The notes: a model not told the origin generated them from the letters alone. 64,000 nucleotides of DNA from Cynocephalus volans (GCF_027409185.1 NC_084462.1:1984001-2048000), one strand, 5' to 3'; positions 18,120 to 29,493 are shown, counted from the stretch's first letter. Translations and numbers: made by a program.

Positions 18120-18600
18120 GCCCTGCCCTCTCAGAGCTCGAGTTCTGTGGGAAAGCAGAGATGCAGCAGCATAAAGTATGTCACCAAGTGAAAAACGCTA
18201 TGAAGCAGGGTAAGGAGGTAGGAACTGTGGCAATGTTCTGATAACTGAGTGGCCGAGAAAGGCCTCAGTGGTAAATGGAGTGAGGGAGGGAGCCACGGGG
18301 ACGTCTGGAGGAAGAGCACTCCAGGGAGAGGGAACAGCAAGTGCAAAGGCCCTGAGGAAGGATTGGCCTGGTGTGTCTGAGCATTAGCGAGGAGGCCAGT
18401 GGCTGGAATGGGGTGAGTGACAGGGAGAGGGTGGGAGGAAAGAGACCCAGAAGGAGGGGGAGAGAGACCCAGAGAGAAGAGGGCCAGAATTTCTTCTGCG
18501 TCACCTGGGAACCACTGGATGGTCCTGAGCAGAGGAGGGTAATTAGTCTCCGCTGCTGAGCTAGGGCAGGGGTAGAAGGAGAGGACATTCTAGGCATTCG
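18120..18600 (+). repeat. L2 relic
   Basis: Includes GGAAGAGCACTCCAGGGAGA, GGGAACAGCAAGTGCAAAGG and GCCTGGTGTGTCTGAGCATT, the standard L2 body order. It contains a short GA-rich patch at 18425-18485. Confidence 0.75.
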
Positions 18601-18683
18601 GATGAGAGACTATCACGTCATTTATTCTTTCAGCTGCCTCATGACCCTCTGGTTAAATTCTTCTTTAGAGCTGAATATACTTT

Positions 18684-18833
18684 TTTTTTTTTTTTTGTCC
18701 TTTTTTTTGGTGACCGGTAAGGGGATAGCAACCCTTGGCGTGGTGTCGCCCGCACCGCGATCCGAACCCGCGGCGGGAGCACTGCTGTGCTCCCAAGCGC
18801 CGCACTCTCCCGAGTGCGCCACGGGGCCGGCCC
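18684..18833 (-). mobile_element. CYN-type SINE with 16-bp target duplication
   Basis: T-run, GGTGACCGGTAAGGGGATAG to GCCACGGGGCCGGCCC. AGAGCTGAATATACTTT is found at 18667 and again at 18834. Confidence 0.93.
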
Positions 18834-18849
18834 AGAGCTGAATATACTT

Positions 18850-19250
18850 TAATTCTGTCCCAGCAATTCCACTACTGGTGGATCCCAAACAGAAATATAA
18901 GGATAAGGTCACCAAAATAAAATTTATAGCAGCTTTGTTTATAATAGCGCCACACTGGAAACAACCCACGTGCTCATCAACAGGGGAGGGGATAAATGCA
19001 TAGTGGAGACTTTGCCCAGGGGACACCACACAGCAACAAGCAAGAATGACCTCAACATACCCAAGTGCATGCAGGAATCTCACAAACGTTATGCTGAGCA
19101 AAAGAAGCTGGATGCAGAAGAGCAGACACCATGTGATTGTATTTATGGAAAATTCAAGAACAGGCAAAACCAACTTAGAGGATTAGAAGTCAGGATGGTG
19201 CTCCCCCTAGTGGGAGGGTATATACTTAGAAGTGGAATCGCTAAGCTGAT
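18850..19250 (+). repeat. L1 3'-region relic
   Basis: CCCAGCAATTCCACTACTGG, TATAGCAGCTTTGTTTATAA and GAGCAAAAGAAGCTGGATGC are typical of old L1 ORF2/3' sequence. Confidence 0.8.
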
Positions 19251-19309
19251 TTTTAAAAAAGAGATAGAAATCTACTTTTTCACGTGAAATCTTCACCAGA
19301 TTTTTTTGC

Positions 19310-19570
19310 TCTTTAAAATTTTGTTTTTAATTTGCCTACTTTAAAATCCACTGCTTTCGATGTACAGTTCTATAAATTTTGACACATCAGAGTCCCGTAA
19401 CCACCACCTCAACCAAGGTCCAGAACTGTTCCTTCATACCCTCCCCCAAATTCTCTCACCACACCCACTTTGGAGTCGATCTCTCCCCCCTACTCTGGCA
19501 ACCAAGGATTTGTTCCTGGTCCCCTATAGTTTTGACTTTCCAGAATAAATCTTCCCATTTTTAAAACTTT
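19310..19570 (-). repeat. L1 3'-end-like relic, reverse
   Basis: GTACAGTTCTATAAATTTTG, CACCACCTCAACCAAGGTCC and ACTCTGGCAACCAAGG-like text is common in reversed old L1 ends. Confidence 0.65.
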
Positions 19571-21090
19571 ACAAAGAATTCTGATTTTCTTGAAGTGTTG
19601 TTGTCTGAGCCTCTGAAGCTGGAGCCACCAGCAGGCATGCATGCCTGTGACCAGCCCCACCACACCCAGTTCTTGCTCTGAACTTTAGACCACTGTCTAA
19701 GGAACCTTGCTCAGAAAAGACAAGATTTGTCTCACTTCCCGTCTCTCCCTTCTGTTGCAGCAGAAGCTGCGGTTCCATTCGTGCCTCCTCTCCTGGGCAC
19801 CTTTGAAATCTTAACCAACAGGCAGAAACCTATTTCTTTTTTCTTTTTTCCCTTCTCCTCCTTTCCCGTCCTAGAAACCTATTTCTTGAAGTGAGGACCC
19901 TGACCTCCCTGCCCCCCTCCCACAATGGTTGTGTCAATAGGTCTGTGAATAAAGGAGTGAGATTTAGGTTCTTTGGAGGAAATAAAGGTGCAAGATTGGA
20001 AACCCTTGGGATTTTTCTTTGGGACAGGGTGGTCTATGCCACATATGAACATGATCAGAGTTCTTAGGAGGCTGAGAGGAAACTGGAAGAACTCAGGGGT
20101 GGTTGAAGTGTCACAGAATAGAGGACAAGAACTGGGGATCTTTAGGGAAAGAGGGAATGATGTGAAGCACTGTGGGTCATAGAGGGATGGGGTAGGAGCT
20201 TGCTAGGTTGGAGAGGTCACTGGGATGGTAGACAGGGACAATTGTGGGAGGAGGGTACAAAGGATGGAGGTAAGGGCAGGACTGAGACTGGTGTCTGGGT
20301 GAACTTGGCTTCTATCACTTCCTTGAGCAGGTGTGACTTTGTGCATATTGTGCCTTCATGGCCTGTGGTCTGCTCTGTGAAATGGGTACAAGCACCCCTC
20401 TCCCAGGGCCTTGGCAAGGATTCAAGGGGACTGTAGACTGGCAGGCCCAGGTTACAAGGCTTCTTGAATATCAGTGGCAACTGGGCCGGTGGACTGGGGG
20501 CCCAGGAGTGGGGAATGGGGCTCTCCAAGACCAAGGGAAGATTCTAGAAGTGCCTGGGGGGAAAAATGCCAGATGTGGGGGACTCCCCAGGGTGCAAGGA
20601 TGACACAAACTGCCCTCCTGCTATAAACCTTTCCCTGCAGCTAGATGCACTGCCTGGCCCTGCCATCAGCCATGGGACTGACCAAACAGCAGTCAAGGAC
20701 ACTTCATGGTCCTTGATTGCATCCTGGTCCTTTGAATTTCATCTGGGCATTAGATGAGAAGACCGTTTATTGAAATGTAAAGGTAGAGACTGTATGTGCA
20801 CTGACCTCGCTTTGGTTGAAAATTTCATGTGTGCTCTCACAGAGAAAGACCACAAAGGACAGGACCTGGGTATCGCTCCCAGAGGCTGGAATGGTAAGCC
20901 TTTATTTCTTAAATCTTTGATTGACTGTATGTTGCACACTGCCCAGGGACTGCTTTGTGAATAAAAGGTTATTAAAACAGTTTTAAGGGCTGCCCCTGCC
21001 TTCCCAGTCTTCTGAACACCACCAGGCCAGATTCCCACTCTCCCCCTCCCCCACCCTCTCCCCTTCACTCTCTCTGCTCTTCAAATCTGC
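19571..21090. other. RCN3-NOSIP intergenic stretch with nothing recognised
   Basis: No exon, promoter or clear repeat family is seen. The last 110 bases before 20990 end in GTGAATAAAAGGTTATTAAA, which may be the end of an unrecognised repeat or LTR. Both flanking genes point their 3' ends here. Confidence 0.4.
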
Positions 21091-21335
21091 AAAGTTCTTT
21101 GCTGCCTCTGGGTCTTTGCACTTGCGGTTTCCTCTTCCTTTTCACCCTCCAGCAGCCAAATGTGGGGGAAGGGGTGTTCCTGACCATGTTTTCTAGGCTG
21201 GGAGCCTGTGGCTCTCTCACAGCACTTTATTTCCTCTGTGTGTCTTATCACGCTTTACTGCATAAAGACACGTGTTCCTCCTGGACATCTCCTGTGCTTT
21301 AAACTTGGCATCACTCGGGGAATCTTAAAAAAGGA
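21090..21335 (-). repeat. L2 relic, reverse
   Basis: GGGTCTTTGCACTTGCGGTT, TCCTCTTCCTTTTCACC and CAGCACTTTATTTCCTCTG follow the reversed L2 3' half. Confidence 0.65.
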
Positions 21336-21585
21336 CTCCAGGCAATTTCTATTTAGCCTATTAAGATGGCGCCTTCATATGGTCGAGGCTCAGACTTTGA
21401 CTTCTGGCTACTCTTAACCGATTTTAATGCTATGCCTTTGTCTTAGCGTGAGACCGCATTCAACATTCCTGGCCCACTCTTTCAAACTCGAGTCCTTCCA
21501 GCGTGCATGCCGTCGGAGCGGCTTCCTTGCCTACCACGTCTGGGGGCAAATGAAGGCACCACACGTCCATGCACACCCAAGCCGG

Positions 21586-21591
21586 TTTATT
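21586..21591 (-). terminator. NOSIP: NOSIP polyadenylation signal
   Basis: AATAAA on the minus strand, only 18 bases beyond the stop codon, so the 3' untranslated region is very short (about 35-45 nt). Confidence 0.85.
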
Positions 21592-21608
21592 TGGTCTCCC
21601 CCGCGCAC

Positions 21609-21680
21609 TCAAGCCTGCATCACGGGCCGCGACTTCTCCGCCTGCAGCTTCACTCCGGAGCCCGCGAAGCCTGTGCCGCC
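21609..21680 (-). CDS. NOSIP: NOSIP last coding exon
   Basis: Acceptor CTTTCCCCAG, then GGTGFAGSGVKLQAEKSR and PVMQA, with TGA at 21611-21609. Confidence 0.96.
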   Translation of the reverse strand, partial: GGTGFAGSGVKLQAEKSRPVMQA

Positions 21681-24600
21681 CTGGGGAAAGAGGGGAGAAG
21701 AGCGAGGTCGAGGCAGGGCTGGGGCTGAAGGCAGGGTTCCAGGTGGCGGTTGGGATCCTAACAGGGTCAAAGAGAGGTGGAACGAGGGTAGGAGGAGGGT
21801 GGGGAGCAGAACCCTGGGGCGAAGGAGCCAGGCCCAGAGAGGAAGCGAGTTGAGGAGGGGGCGGGGCCTAGTGAGAAGGGGCGGAGTCCCGGGGTAGAAG
21901 TGATTGCGTGGGAAGGCGAGTGGGCGGGGCCTCGTGGAGCAGGGGAGGAGCAGAGAGGACAGGAGAGAAGTGGAGAGGAGGCGGCGGGCAGCTCACCCGC
22001 TGCAGCACGATGATGTCGCGGTCTGTGAGCTTGTCTCCAGTTACTGGGTCCACCATGTCCTTCCGAATCAGCTTCTCCACGCACTCGAGGGTGACCACGG
22101 CCCCACTGCGGTGAGGGACTCCGATCAGAGGCCGCCCAGGAAAGCCACCCCCCCCATGCCTATTCCTGTCCCGCAGGTCCCCCTGTGGACCCTTCCCTCC
22201 CTCCCCAGGTGACTCACGAAGGCCGCAGCACGGCGCAAGGCGTGGCGTTGCTCAGGCTGTCGCGGGTCACTGCGCACACGTAGCGCTCGCTGCGCGTGAT
22301 GAGCCCCACGCGGTCCACCGAGCCGTCGAGCGGCGTGAAGCGCACAGGTATCAGGTCCGACATGCGCAGCGGCTTCCCCGACATGGGGCAGGTCACCGTG
22401 CGCGACTGTGTAGAGGAGAGCCACAGGCTCAGCAGGCAGGGCTGGTGCCAGGTGGAAGGAGGGTGGAGTCCCTGTGAGGGAGAAGAGGGGGACCCCGGCC
22501 CTCTCTGGCTAAGTGGGTGCAGTGCAGCTGCGGGGGCTCACCGGCTTCTCCAGCTTGGTGGCCTTGGCCTCGGGAGTCAGCGACGGGATCCAGAAGCTGG
22601 GCAGCACTTTGTCCTTGCTTGGGGGACACCCGCTGGGCCCAGGTTGGGCATCATCTGTTGGGGAAGAGAGGGGCTCGGATACTGCGCCCTGAAAAGCACC
22701 CAGCCTCGTATCTTGCACCCACTCACAAGTTCGCTCCCTGTCACCTGGGCTGGTCCCCAAGGGAGCCTTGGACATGAAAGGGTTGAGGGGTCGGCTCACG
22801 ATGGCCGCCTCCTTCTCCAGGAAGCCCCGCACTTGGTCCTGCGCTGCTGCCCGCTGCAGCTCTTTCTGCTCCTCTCGCTGGGCGCCCCGCTGTTTCTCGT
22901 AGGCCTGGCGGGCAGGCAGGGATAGTGAGCAAAGCATGTCCTGTGGGTTGTGAGTCTGGACCACCCTCAGGGAGGCTGGGGGTTGGTTCTTCCCATTTCA
23001 CAGCTGGATAAACTGAGGCCCACACAGGGGTCCCTCTGACAAAGGCACTGTTTGGCTGGGGTTGGTGACTGCCTGGGCATGAACCTTTAACTGGCTGTAC
23101 AGCATTCCATGGAGAAGCAGACTTGACATCCAGGGAATGAGGAGCTCATGTCTATGCAGCGGTGTGATGTGCTGGGCAGTGTGTGAGGATGAGGGGAGTT
23201 AAAGCCATCCTGCCTCAGCCCTGCCCTCACAAGGCACATGCCGGGAGGTGCTGCAGCTCTTGACACTGCCCTGGGGCCACCCAGCTGACTGAGGTAACAA
23301 TGATAGTGACCGATGCCCAGAAGGGCCTCCACATGGTCACCATGAGGAGCAGCAACTGGACAGCCACCAGACCATGCGGAGGACACAGGCATAGCCATTC
23401 ACTTGAGAAAAAAGCTGAACAACAATCTGATCCTCAGTGTTTCCTGAGCTTCAGGAAACCAGGCAGGAGAAGGAAGGAAATAGACCCACTGTGCCTCAAA
23501 CAAGGGGATAAACAGGGTCCCCCATGCACCAAATTGGATTTGCCCATGGAAGGCCAGGCCTGGCTCTGAAAAAATGTCTGGAAGATTCTTATCTGTGTGC
23601 ACTTCTCATGTGCCCTTCAGTGTCCTCTAATTCAGCCCTGTCTGCTCATTTTACAGATGATGAAACCAAAGCCCAGCGAGATGAGGTGATATCCACTCAT
23701 ATGGCAAGTCTTTACCAAGGACCTAGGACCACTGGGTGGGCAAAACTTGCTCCCCGCTCTCAGGGCCTGCAGCCTAATGGGGAGAGTGGGCCCATGTCAG
23801 ACAGCTGCATGTAGAGTTACAACTGTGCCAACTGCCAAGAGAAGAGGCGACTATGGCAGACCTTTGGGGCCCTGGGCTAGCAGGTCAGAGGAGGCAGTGC
23901 CTTGGCTGAAATCTGGAGTGTGAGAAGGATCTAGCAAGAAGTGGGAGAAAAATAGTGTGCCGGGCAGAGGGAACAGCACAGATAAAATCCCACAAAAGAA
24001 AAGGAAGAAATGAGATCAGAGGGCCCAGGGTGGTTCTGCCTGTGAGCTCAGAATCAAAACTGCCTGCCCAGCTGTGCCCACTTCTCCTTATCCCCATCAC
24101 CTTCATCTGCCGGGCAATCTCCTTCTTCTGGTGCAGAATGTACTCCAGGATTGCCTCACGCTCATACAGGTAGCCATCTGGGCTGCACAGAGAGGGTGCA
24201 GTGAGAAAAACATGGACCTGGCCCAGGCCACACAGCCAGGGGTTAATAATCACATGCCAAACATCAGCTCCCTGCCCTGGGTGCCCACTAGGCGTCTGAC
24301 AGGCAGCATCTCACTCAATGCTCAGCTCAGCTCTCTGACGTGAATTCTTGTGCCAGGACCACACTGCTTTAATTCTTGTGGCTTTGTAGAATGCTGTGTT
24401 GTGTCGGGAAAGTCCTGTGCAGTTAACATAGCAGGCCTGGGTTGACCAAACCCCTCACTTTCCAAAGAAAAGAATGGCCCTTGACTGGCTCCTGGGAGGG
24501 AAACTCTAAGCCTCTGGAATGTCCTGCCTGGTAAGACTGTCTTTGTTTATCTGGGGCCTTGGGCATGCATAACAGCTTGACCTCTGGAGGAGCTGGAGAC

Positions 24601-26271
24601 TAAGGTCAGCCACATGTATAGTCAGCCAGGCCTACACGATTGAACCCTGATAAAAACCCTGGACACCACTAGGGCCGGCCTGTGGCTCAGTTGGGAGAGT
24701 GTGGTGCTGATAGCACCAAGGCCACGAGTTCAGATCCCTATATAGGGATGGCCGGTTAGCTCACCTGGGAGAGCGTGGTGCTGACAACACCAAGTCAAGG
24801 GTTAAGATCCCCTTGCCGGTCATCCTTTCAAAAAATAAATAAATAAAATAAAACCCTGGACACCAAGGCTTGGGTGAGCTTCCCTGGTTGGCAATACTCC
24901 ATGTGTGTTGTCACACATCACGGCTGGGAGAACTAAGTGCTGTTCATGCGACTCCACGGGAAGAGGACAGCTGGAAACTTGTGCCCTGGACTCTGCCCTA
25001 TGTGCCTTTTTCCTTTGCTGATTTTAATCTGTATCCTTTCATTGTAATAAACTGTCACCATGAATATAACAGTGTGGCTGAATTCTATAAGTTTTTCTAG
25101 CAAACAGTTGAACCTGAAGGTGGCCTTGGGGACCGTGAAAGACAGTTTACTCTCACTACTATCTCATAAAATATACCAGTAATTGAGCGCATATTTAGTC
25201 ATTGGACTAAGCACCTTATACCTATTATCCTGCTGGAGCCTTTGCCCTACCATTAGAGGCAGGTAATGGCAAGTTCTACACAATGTGAACTGTTACTATG
25301 GTCCAGGCAACGTTCCAAGAGCCCCATACCCTATTATAAATGTATTCTTTTCCATGTGCTATCAAACAGATACTTGGATCATGCCCATGTTTCAGACAAG
25401 AACACTGAGGCTCTGAGAGGTTAAATGGCTCACCCTGGGCACCCTGGCTATGTAGGTGGCCCCCTCTGTGCAGTTCCCTTGCCCTCCCTACCCTAACCCT
25501 GCAACCCTGGTTCCCAGCTCACGTGACGACAGGATCATGGCAGGGCTGCAGGGAGAGGCAGCAGCAGTCAAAGTCCTTTACGGCATCCCGGCTCAGTCGA
25601 ATGTTCTGGGTTCCATAGCCTGAGGCCGCTGGGGACACAGATGGGCAGAGTGATGGAGGGGCAGAGGGACAGGAGATGTGCCTCTCTACAAAGTCCAAGA
25701 GAGAGGCACAAAGAGAACTCAGGGGTGAAGGTGGGGGTGGGAAGACTCAGAGAGAAACAGGCAGTCAAGAGCTGTATGTCTATGTGTTTTTTCAGCAGGG
25801 GCTACACAAGCCACAGGAAGGCGTTAATCTCCAGAAGGTAAGTGACAGGCCCTGTCACTGAGTGGCAGCTTGGTGGAGTTGCTGCCAGCTGACTCCCCTT
25901 GGCTTTCCTGGCTGTGTCCAAGCTCTAGTATCTGCACCTCTTTGGGCCTCAGTTTCTTCCTCTGTAACATGGTGAAAACAGCAGTGATACCTCGCTGTCA
26001 CCATGCTAGGAGGTTTAAATGAGTTATGTACAGAAAGCACATAAGGAAGTACCTGCCAGTGGGGGAACTGGAACGTGGGCTGTTACTAGTATACGGTCAT
26101 GGACATCAGTGTGGATGGGGGGGCGGGGACAGGGACACACAGAAAGCAAAACCAGAGGCGTAAAGTGAGATGGTGACTTCGGGACACATTTGTGCCTGTA
26201 CCTGTGTCCTTCTTCTTCTCGTGGTAGGTATAGACAGCACCTGCGGTGCAGTTCTTGCCGTGCCTCGTCAT
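21609..26271 (-). CDS. NOSIP: NOSIP, nitric oxide synthase-interacting protein (U-box type E3 ubiquitin ligase)
   Basis: Eight coding exons on the minus strand (26271-26202, 25628-25523, 24182-24101, 22904-22745, 22654-22542, 22405-22218, 22105-21997, 21680-21609) total 900 nt and encode 299 residues. Human NOSIP is 301 as recalled; one Asp-Lys pair of its KDKDKV stretch is absent here (SKDKVLPSFW). The N-terminus is MTRHGKNCTAGAVYTYHEKK. Residues around 40-80 form a U-box-like module (DFDCCCLSLQPCHDPVVTPD), followed by a charged helix (AYEKQRGAQREEQKELQRAA). A second RING-like half starts TCPMSGKPLRMSDLIP and ends ECVEKLIRKDMVDPVTGDK. The C-terminus is KLQAEKSRPVMQA. NOSIP is known to bind eNOS and nNOS and to act as an E3 ligase. 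All phases join cleanly. It faces RCN3 tail to tail and PRRG2 head to head. Confidence 0.98.
21997..22105 (-). CDS. NOSIP: NOSIP coding exon 7
   Basis: Encodes GAVVTLECVEKLIRKDMVDP to TDRDIIVLQR. Acceptor CCTCACCGCAG and donor GTGAGCTG; 109 nt. Confidence 0.96.
22218..22405 (-). CDS. NOSIP: NOSIP coding exon 6
   Basis: Encodes SRTVTCPMSGKPLRMSDLIP to NATPCAVLRP, the second cysteine-containing U-box/RING-like half. Acceptor CTCTACACAG and donor GTGAGTCAC; 188 nt. Confidence 0.96.
22542..22654 (-). CDS. NOSIP: NOSIP coding exon 5
   Basis: Encodes DDAQPGPSGCPPSKDKVLPS to KATKLEKP. Acceptor TTCCCCAACAG and donor GTGAGCCC; 113 nt. The shortened Lys-Asp run lies here. Confidence 0.96.
22745..22904 (-). 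CDS. NOSIP: NOSIP coding exon 4
   Basis: Encodes AYEKQRGAQREEQKELQRAA to KAPLGTSP. Acceptor CCTGCCCGCCAG and donor GTGACAGG; 160 nt. Confidence 0.96.
23610..23715 (-). repeat. MIR relic, reverse
   Basis: CATTTTACAGATGATGAAAC with downstream AGCGAGATGAGGTGATAT is a reversed MIR core, in NOSIP intron 3 (between coding exons 3 and 4). Confidence 0.6.
24101..24182 (-). CDS. NOSIP: NOSIP coding exon 3
   Basis: Encodes PDGYLYEREAILEYILHQKK and EIARQMK, the second half of the N-terminal U-box. Acceptor TCTCTGTGCAG and donor GTGATGG; 82 nt. Confidence 0.96.
24670..24849 (+). mobile_element. CYN-type dimeric SINE with 16-bp target duplication
   Basis: GGGCCGGCCTGTGGCTCAG to CCTTGCCGGTCATCC with an AATA-rich tail. 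AAAACCCTGGACACCA flanks both sides. In NOSIP intron 2. Confidence 0.94.
25340..25445 (-). repeat. MIR relic, reverse
   Basis: CCATGTTTCAGACAAGAACA and GAGGCTCTGAGAGGTTAAAT are reversed MIR sequence. Confidence 0.7.
25523..25628 (-). CDS. NOSIP: NOSIP coding exon 2
   Basis: Encodes AASGYGTQNIRLSRDAVKDF to LQPCHDPVV. Acceptor GTGTCCCCAG and donor GTGAGCTGG; 106 nt. Confidence 0.96.
25895..26050 (+). repeat. MIR relic
   Basis: GGGCCTCAGTTTCTTCCTC, TGTAACATGGTGAAAACAGC and GGTTTAAATGAGTTATGTAC follow MIR order. Confidence 0.75.
26202..26271 (-). CDS. NOSIP: NOSIP first coding exon
   Basis: ATG at 26271-26269, one base inside the exon after acceptor CTTCCTCCCTAG. Encodes MTRHGKNCTAGAVYTYHEKK and KDT plus one base; donor GTACAGG. 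Confidence 0.96.
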
Positions 26272-26628
26272 CCTAGGGAGGAAGGGACAGTTGCAGGGCT
26301 GTGGTGACTGGAAGCAGCTGGTACATGGAAGAACTTTATGGCCCTCAGAGCTGATCTGCACCCTCAGATGGGAAAGCCGGGGTCAGGGCAAGGGTGAGAG
26401 TGAGAGGAGAAACCAGTGGCGTGGGGTCACCATGCCTCCTCCAGGAAGTCTCCCTTCGAGACTGACCTAAACTCATTTATATACTAAAAAGCAACCTTTA
26501 GCGACAAAAGAACTGCTTGTTTGGAGGTTGGGAGGGGTGACCGGGTTCAAATCCCGGCTACTACTTCAGACTAGCTAGCTGGGTTGTCTGTGCCATTTAA
26601 TGAAAAATAAAAAAAGAGGAAGGGAAGA

Positions 26629-26710
26629 CACACACACACACAGACACACACACAGACACACACACACACACACACACACAGACACACACACACACAGACA
26701 CACACACACA

Positions 26711-26795
<85 letters not shown>
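26629..26795 (+). repeat. (CA)n microsatellite with CAGACA interruptions
   Basis: About 165 bases of CA dinucleotides, interrupted six or so times by CAGACA in the first half and pure in the second. In NOSIP intron 1. Confidence 0.98.
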
Positions 26796-26797
<2 letters not shown>

Positions 26798-26814
26798 GGG
26801 GCCCATTAAAAACA

Positions 26815-28020
26815 AAAACAAAACTTTTTATTCTGGAACTTTTCAAACACATTCGAAGTAAACAAGAACCCGCACATACCCACCGCCCAGGTCCAAGGAC
26901 TGTCAACACTCTGCCACTGTGCTTTGATCATCACCCCCGACAACTGGGTATACAACCCACGTCCCCACTCCCACTTTGTAAGTGGATTTACAGAGACATA
27001 ATTCACATACCATCAAACTCATCCTTTTAAAGTTTACAATTCAGTGGTTTTTAGTGTATATAGAGGTGTACTGCCTCTATCTGTACTGTCACCACTATCT
27101 AAATCCACAACATTTTTATCACCCCACAAAACACCCAGTACTCATTAGAAGTCACTCCCCTTCCCTCTGTCCTCGCCCCCAGCCCTGGGCAACTGCAAAT
27201 TACTTTCTGTGTCTGTAGACTTGCCTAAGGTAACCCTATGTTTAACTCTTTGAGAAACTGCCAAACTGCATTCCACAGCAGCTGCACCGTTTTATAATCC
27301 CAACAGCACTGCACTGGGGTCCCAGTTTCCCCATGCCTCGCCACACTCATCATTATTTGTCCTTTGTATTAAAGCTGTCCTGATGAGGTAAACATGTCTC
27401 GCTGTGGTTTTGATTGCATTTCCTTAATGAGTAATGATATTGAGTATCTTTTCATCTGCTTATTGGTCATTTGTAGATTTTCTTTGGAGAAATGTCTATT
27501 CAAATCTTTTGTCCATTTTAAAATTGAGTTATTTGCCTTTTTATTGTTGTATTGTAAGACTTTTTTTTTAGATATATTACACACACAAGTCCTTTGTCAG
27601 ATCTACAATTTGCAAATATTTTTTCCCATTCTATGGGTTGTCTCTTCAGTTTCTTTTTTTTGAGCAGGGAGCGCAGCGGGGAGCAACTGGCTGGTAAGGA
27701 GATCCAAACCCTTGACCTTGGTGCTGTCAACACTGCACTCTAACCAGCTGAGCTAACTGGCCGGGCTTCTTTTCAGTTTCTTGATGGCATCCGTTGACAC
27801 ACACAAGTTTTTAATTTTGATGAAGTCCAATTTACCTATTTTTTTCTTTTGTTGCTTATGCTTTTGGTAGTGTATCTAAAAGACATTGCCTAACCCAATA
27901 TTATGCAGACTTATCCCTGTTTTCTTCTAGGAGTTTTACAGTTTTGGCTTTTACTTTTAGGTCTCTATTCCATTTTGAGTTCATTTTTGTGTATGGTGTG
28001 AGGCAGGAAGCCCAATTCTA
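26815..28020 (-). repeat. L1 relic, reverse, split by a SINE
   Basis: Begins at the L1 3' end (TTTTTATTCTGGAACTTTTC) and continues into reversed ORF2, such as GGTTTTGATTGCATTTCCTT and TTCCATTTTGAGTTCATTTT. Interrupted at 27653-27766. Confidence 0.85.
27653..27766 (-). mobile_element. CYN-type monomeric SINE in L1
   Basis: GGCTGGTAAGGAGATCCAAA to GAGCTAACTGGCCGGGC. TTCAGTTTCT on both sides is the target duplication; the L1 continues across it. Confidence 0.88.
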
Positions 28021-28690
28021 AGATTAGAAAACTTAAAAGAAAAAAAAGAGAGAGAGAGAGAAAACTTGAGGCCCACAGTGGCTGGTCAGCCTTCACCAAG
28101 ACTCCTTGGCCAGTAAGCAGCTGGAGGGCCAGCCAGCTTAGCAGCCGGCATTCATTTTTGTCCTTTAAAAAGATTTACTAAAATGATATACTTACTTCAC
28201 TCATCTCTAAATTGGCATCTAAAAATTCTCCTAAGCTTAAACAGCTGCAAAGGATACAATTTCCAGCACAATGTATATCTGTAGCTGATGGAATCTAAAT
28301 ACTGTAATGATTTCATACCTGTCATCATCCATCTGGAAAGTGCAAGAAAAAGCTTTGCTTTAACAGAAGGCAATTTTATATGTCCTGTTTTTCTCTTTGA
28401 ACTTGTATTTCCATCCTAATTCTCTCCCTGCCACCCATCATACCTTTTATGCTCAAAGATATTTTAGTGATCACCCTGTTATATTTCTTTGCGAGAAAAA
28501 ATATGGGGGGGCGGGAACTGGGTGACTGGGAGAATAAAAGGAAAAAGAAAAAAGAAAAAATACGGACAGGAAATTATTTAAACATTTTCCCATAATCCCT
28601 AGGCTCTAAGAGTCAAAATATTCTTCTAGACTGGTGGTTCGCAAAGTGTGGTCTTGGGACCCCTGCACTCCCCAAGATATTTCTAGAGAG

Positions 28691-28861
28691 GGCCGGCCGT
28701 GGCTCACTCGGGAGAGTACGGTGCTGATAACACCAAGGCCACGGGTTTGGATCCCTATATAGGGATGGCCGGTGGCTCACTTGGGAGAGTGTGGTGCTGA
28801 CAACACCAAGTCAAGGGTTAAGATCCCCTTACCGGTCATCTTTTTTTTTTTTTTTTTTTTA
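28691..28861 (+). mobile_element. CYN-type dimeric SINE with 17-bp target duplication and T-rich 3' end
   Basis: GGCCGGCCGTGGCTCAC to CCGGTCATC followed by about 20 Ts then AAA, unlike the A-runs of other sense copies. AAGATATTTCTAGAGAG flanks both sides. Confidence 0.92.
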
Positions 28862-28907
28862 AAGATATTTCTAGAGAGTCTGCAAGGTCACAACTCTCAT
28901 CATAACA

Positions 28908-28967
28908 CACCCTTGACCTTGGTGTTATGAACACCGCACTCTAACCAACTAAGCTAATTGGCCAGCC
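28908..28967 (-). mobile_element. CYN-type monomeric SINE fragment
   Basis: CCCTTGACCTTGGTGTTATG to AGCTAATTGGCCAGCCCC, lacking the tail end. Confidence 0.75.
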
Positions 28968-29104
28968 CCACAACAATACTAAGACATTATCTGCCTTTTT
29001 CATTCTCATTCTCTCACCAGTATACAGTGGAGTTTGCCAGGGGCTGCATGAGGTGTGGTACTGCAACACTAAGTCTATGGTAATTTGTTACAACAGCGAT
29101 AGGA

Positions 29105-29460
29105 AACTAACACAGTCATCAGGGAAATGCAAATTAAAACTTCACTGAGATACCTCTGTACACCCACTGGAAAGGTTACAACTAGACAGACCGGTGCAGG
29201 TGAGGATGTGGAGCTGCTGGAACCCTCATCCACTGCTGAGGGGAATGTAGACTGCTACAACCACTTTGGAAACCAATTGTCAGTATCTTCTAAAGCCGGG
29301 CATATGCCAACCCTGTAAGCCAGCAATTCCTCTGCTACAAATATACTAACTGAAGGGCATACCTCTGCTTACCACAAGACACATACCAGATCTGGGTGCT
29401 GGTTACATGGACATGTTCACTTTGAAAAGCCACTGGGCTGTACAGTTATGCCTTCTGTAC
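29105..29460 (+). repeat. L1 ORF2-end relic
   Basis: AGGGAAATGCAAATTAAAAC, GGTGAGGATGTGGAGCTGCT and AAGCCAGCAATTCCTCTGC are typical L1 ORF2 end phrases. Confidence 0.8.
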
Positions 29461-29493
29461 TTCCCTGTACATATTATAAGAAGAAACTGATTG

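Larger units (their letters stand above)
28614..29080 (+). repeat. hAT-like DNA transposon relic, copy B, split by two SINEs
   Basis: Starts CTGGTGGTTCGCAAAGTGTG, resumes at 28862 and again near 28970 with ACAATACTAAGACATTATCT and ATACAGTGGAGTTTGCCAGG. A second member of the same family lies at 32497-32680. Confidence 0.7.

Noticed and set aside
19973-20603. Possible unannotated gene between RCN3 and NOSIP
   Set aside because: Short frames without splice support, domain or CpG promoter; no convincing exon pair could be assembled.
22296-22925. 209-codon plus-strand frame opposite NOSIP exons 4-6
   Set aside because: It is antisense to three coding exons with clean phases and has no recognisable domain.
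26575-26909. Open frames of alternating Cys-Val or Thr-His
   Set aside because: They are translations of the (CA)n microsatellite.
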